Shown here in pieces: positions 63,321-64,000 of a stretch of DNA of 64,000 nucleotides. The notes under the pieces were generated by a model. That model ran no database searches. It was not told where the DNA came from and saw only the letters and a list, made by a program, of their open reading frames with translations. The position numbers and the translations under genes are program-made. Numbering within the stretch: the stretch's first letter is position 1; each line of letters opens with the position of its first letter. The stretch covers positions 4,117,501 to 4,181,500 of the forward strand of contig NZ_JACMTR010000002.1 in the NCBI RefSeq assembly GCF_014267175.1, in the 5' to 3' direction. The stretch comes from Pseudonocardia sp. C8 (GTDB lineage Bacteria > Actinomycetota > Actinomycetes > Mycobacteriales > Pseudonocardiaceae).

Positions 63321-64000
63321 TCAGTAGAAGCCCTCCCGGTGCGCCCCGAAGCGGGCGCTCGCCGGGCGCCCCAGTGCCCGGCTCAGCCGCTCGGCCGCGG
63401 CCTGCACGTGCGGCAGCGCCGTCTCGACCAGGCGCTCCGGGCTGATCCGGCCGAGGCTGGTGGCGGTGGCGATCGCGGCGACGACCGCACCGGTGTGGTC
63501 CCGCACGGGGGCCGCCACCGCCGCCAGCTCCGGGTCCAGCTCCCCGACCGACAGCGCCCAGCCGCGGGACTGGACCTCCCGCAGGATGCCGCGCAGCAGC
63601 TTCGGGTCGGTGACGGTGCGGGGGGTGCAGGCGGGCAGCCCGGCACCGAGCACCCGGGAGATCGTGTCCTCCTCGGCCCAGGCCAGCAGCACGCGCCCCA
63701 TCGCGGTCGCGGTCGCCGGCACCCGGGTACCCGGGGAGACGTCGATCTGCATGATCCGGCGGACCGGGACCCGGGCGACGTAGACGGCGTCGGTGCCGTC
63801 GAGCACGGCCAGCGACGCGGACTCTCCGGTCTCCTCGGCCAGCGTCGCCAGGTAGGGCCGGGCGTCCTCGGCGATCGAGTGGGTGGCGGTGAACCGCTGC
63901 CCGACCGACAGCACCCGCGGGGTGAGCCGCCAGCGGTTGCCGACCGGTTCGACGTAGCCGAGGTGCTGCAGGGTCAGCAGGATCCGGCGCACCGCAGGCC
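63321..64000 (-). CDS. IclR-family regulator, N-terminus beyond the window
   Basis: The visible part (about 226 residues) begins within the helix-turn-helix (RRILLTLQHLGYV) and contains the effector domain. Typical phrases are RFTATHSIAEDARPYLATLAEETGESASLAVLDGTDAVYVARVP, MGRVLLAW, and VRDHTGAVVAAIATATSL in the last third. The wording of the LLTLQHLGYVE region is that of PcaR/PobR-type regulators of aromatic catabolism. The first ~20-25 residues are off the right edge, so the start is missing. The stop lies 10 bases from the convergent secreted-protein gene. Targets are not visible here. Confidence 0.85.
   Translation of the reverse strand, partial: PAVRRILLTLQHLGYVEPVGNRWRLTPRVLSVGQRFTATHSIAEDARPYLATLAEETGESASLAVLDGTDAVYVARVPVRRIMQIDVSPGTRVPATATAMGRVLLAWAEEDTISRVLGAGLPACTPRTVTDPKLLRGILREVQSRGWALSVGELDPELAAVAAPVRDHTGAVVAAIATATSLGRISPERLVETALPHVQAAAERLSRALGRPASARFGAHREGFY

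Overview
This is a very GC-rich (roughly 72% by eye) chromosomal segment of an actinobacterium. Pseudonocardia or a close relative in the Pseudonocardiales is my best guess. The reasons are frequent GTG starts, four-base start/stop overlaps, paired clpP1/clpP2, the order valS-folC-DUF4233-ndk, a DosRS-like pair with Acg-type nitroreductases, and a desaturase/flavodoxin-type reductase pair arranged as in mycobacterial desA3. This assignment is inference from gene content, not from a marker gene. No tRNA, rRNA, prophage, insertion sequence or CRISPR-Cas locus was found.

Layout. 1-9.6 kb: a radical-SAM pair, an MmyB-type regulator, a fatty-acid desaturase with its ferredoxin reductase and a divergent MerR regulator, a gammaproteobacterial-looking dapA, a TspO-like protein and GNAT acetyltransferases. 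9.6-15.4 kb: the housekeeping string valS-folC-DUF4233-ndk, with a Doc/RHH toxin-antitoxin pair inserted between DUF4233 and ndk. 15.4-21 kb: a C39-like peptidase, an F420/PPOX oxidoreductase, a secreted GH43-like protein, an MFS exporter behind a MerR-type promoter, and an OFA antiporter with its small subunit. 21-25.7 kb: clpX, clpP2, clpP1, tig (proteostasis). 25.9-28.2 kb: a stress module of CsbD, three Asp23-type proteins and an ECF sigma factor; one Asp23 protein is fused to a zinc anti-sigma motif. 28.3-35.7 kb: an FhuF-like protein and gltBD. 36.9-49.7 kb: DedA, DoxX, a DUF2188 stress protein, a NYN-LOTUS protein, two Acg-like nitroreductases around a DosR/DosS-like pair, an orphan modA, two LtrA paralogues, a pirin and small proteins. 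49.7-61.5 kb: the phenylacetate catabolic locus (paaK, paaZ, paaG-like, TetR; then paaABCDE), split by a DUF559 nuclease-like gene bracketed by repeat arrays. 61.5-64 kb: a stand-alone trpF, a secreted cell-wall-type protein and a truncated IclR regulator.

The main unexplained structure is repetitive. Three intergenic arrays (36.3-36.9, 54.8-55.2 and 56.6-56.9 kb) consist of degenerate palindromic units with the same core and the same ~62-bp period. One is by gltD, and the other two flank the DUF559 gene inside the paa locus. A separate 33-bp repeat family sits at the 5' end of two unrelated secreted-protein genes (16.6 and 62.5 kb), in opposite orientations. The regulatory DNA is also readable: three copies of one 19-bp palindrome lie ahead of the paa transcription units next to the TetR gene, a MerR promoter with the diagnostic 19-bp spacer precedes the MFS exporter, and two SigB/SigF-like promoters precede stress genes.
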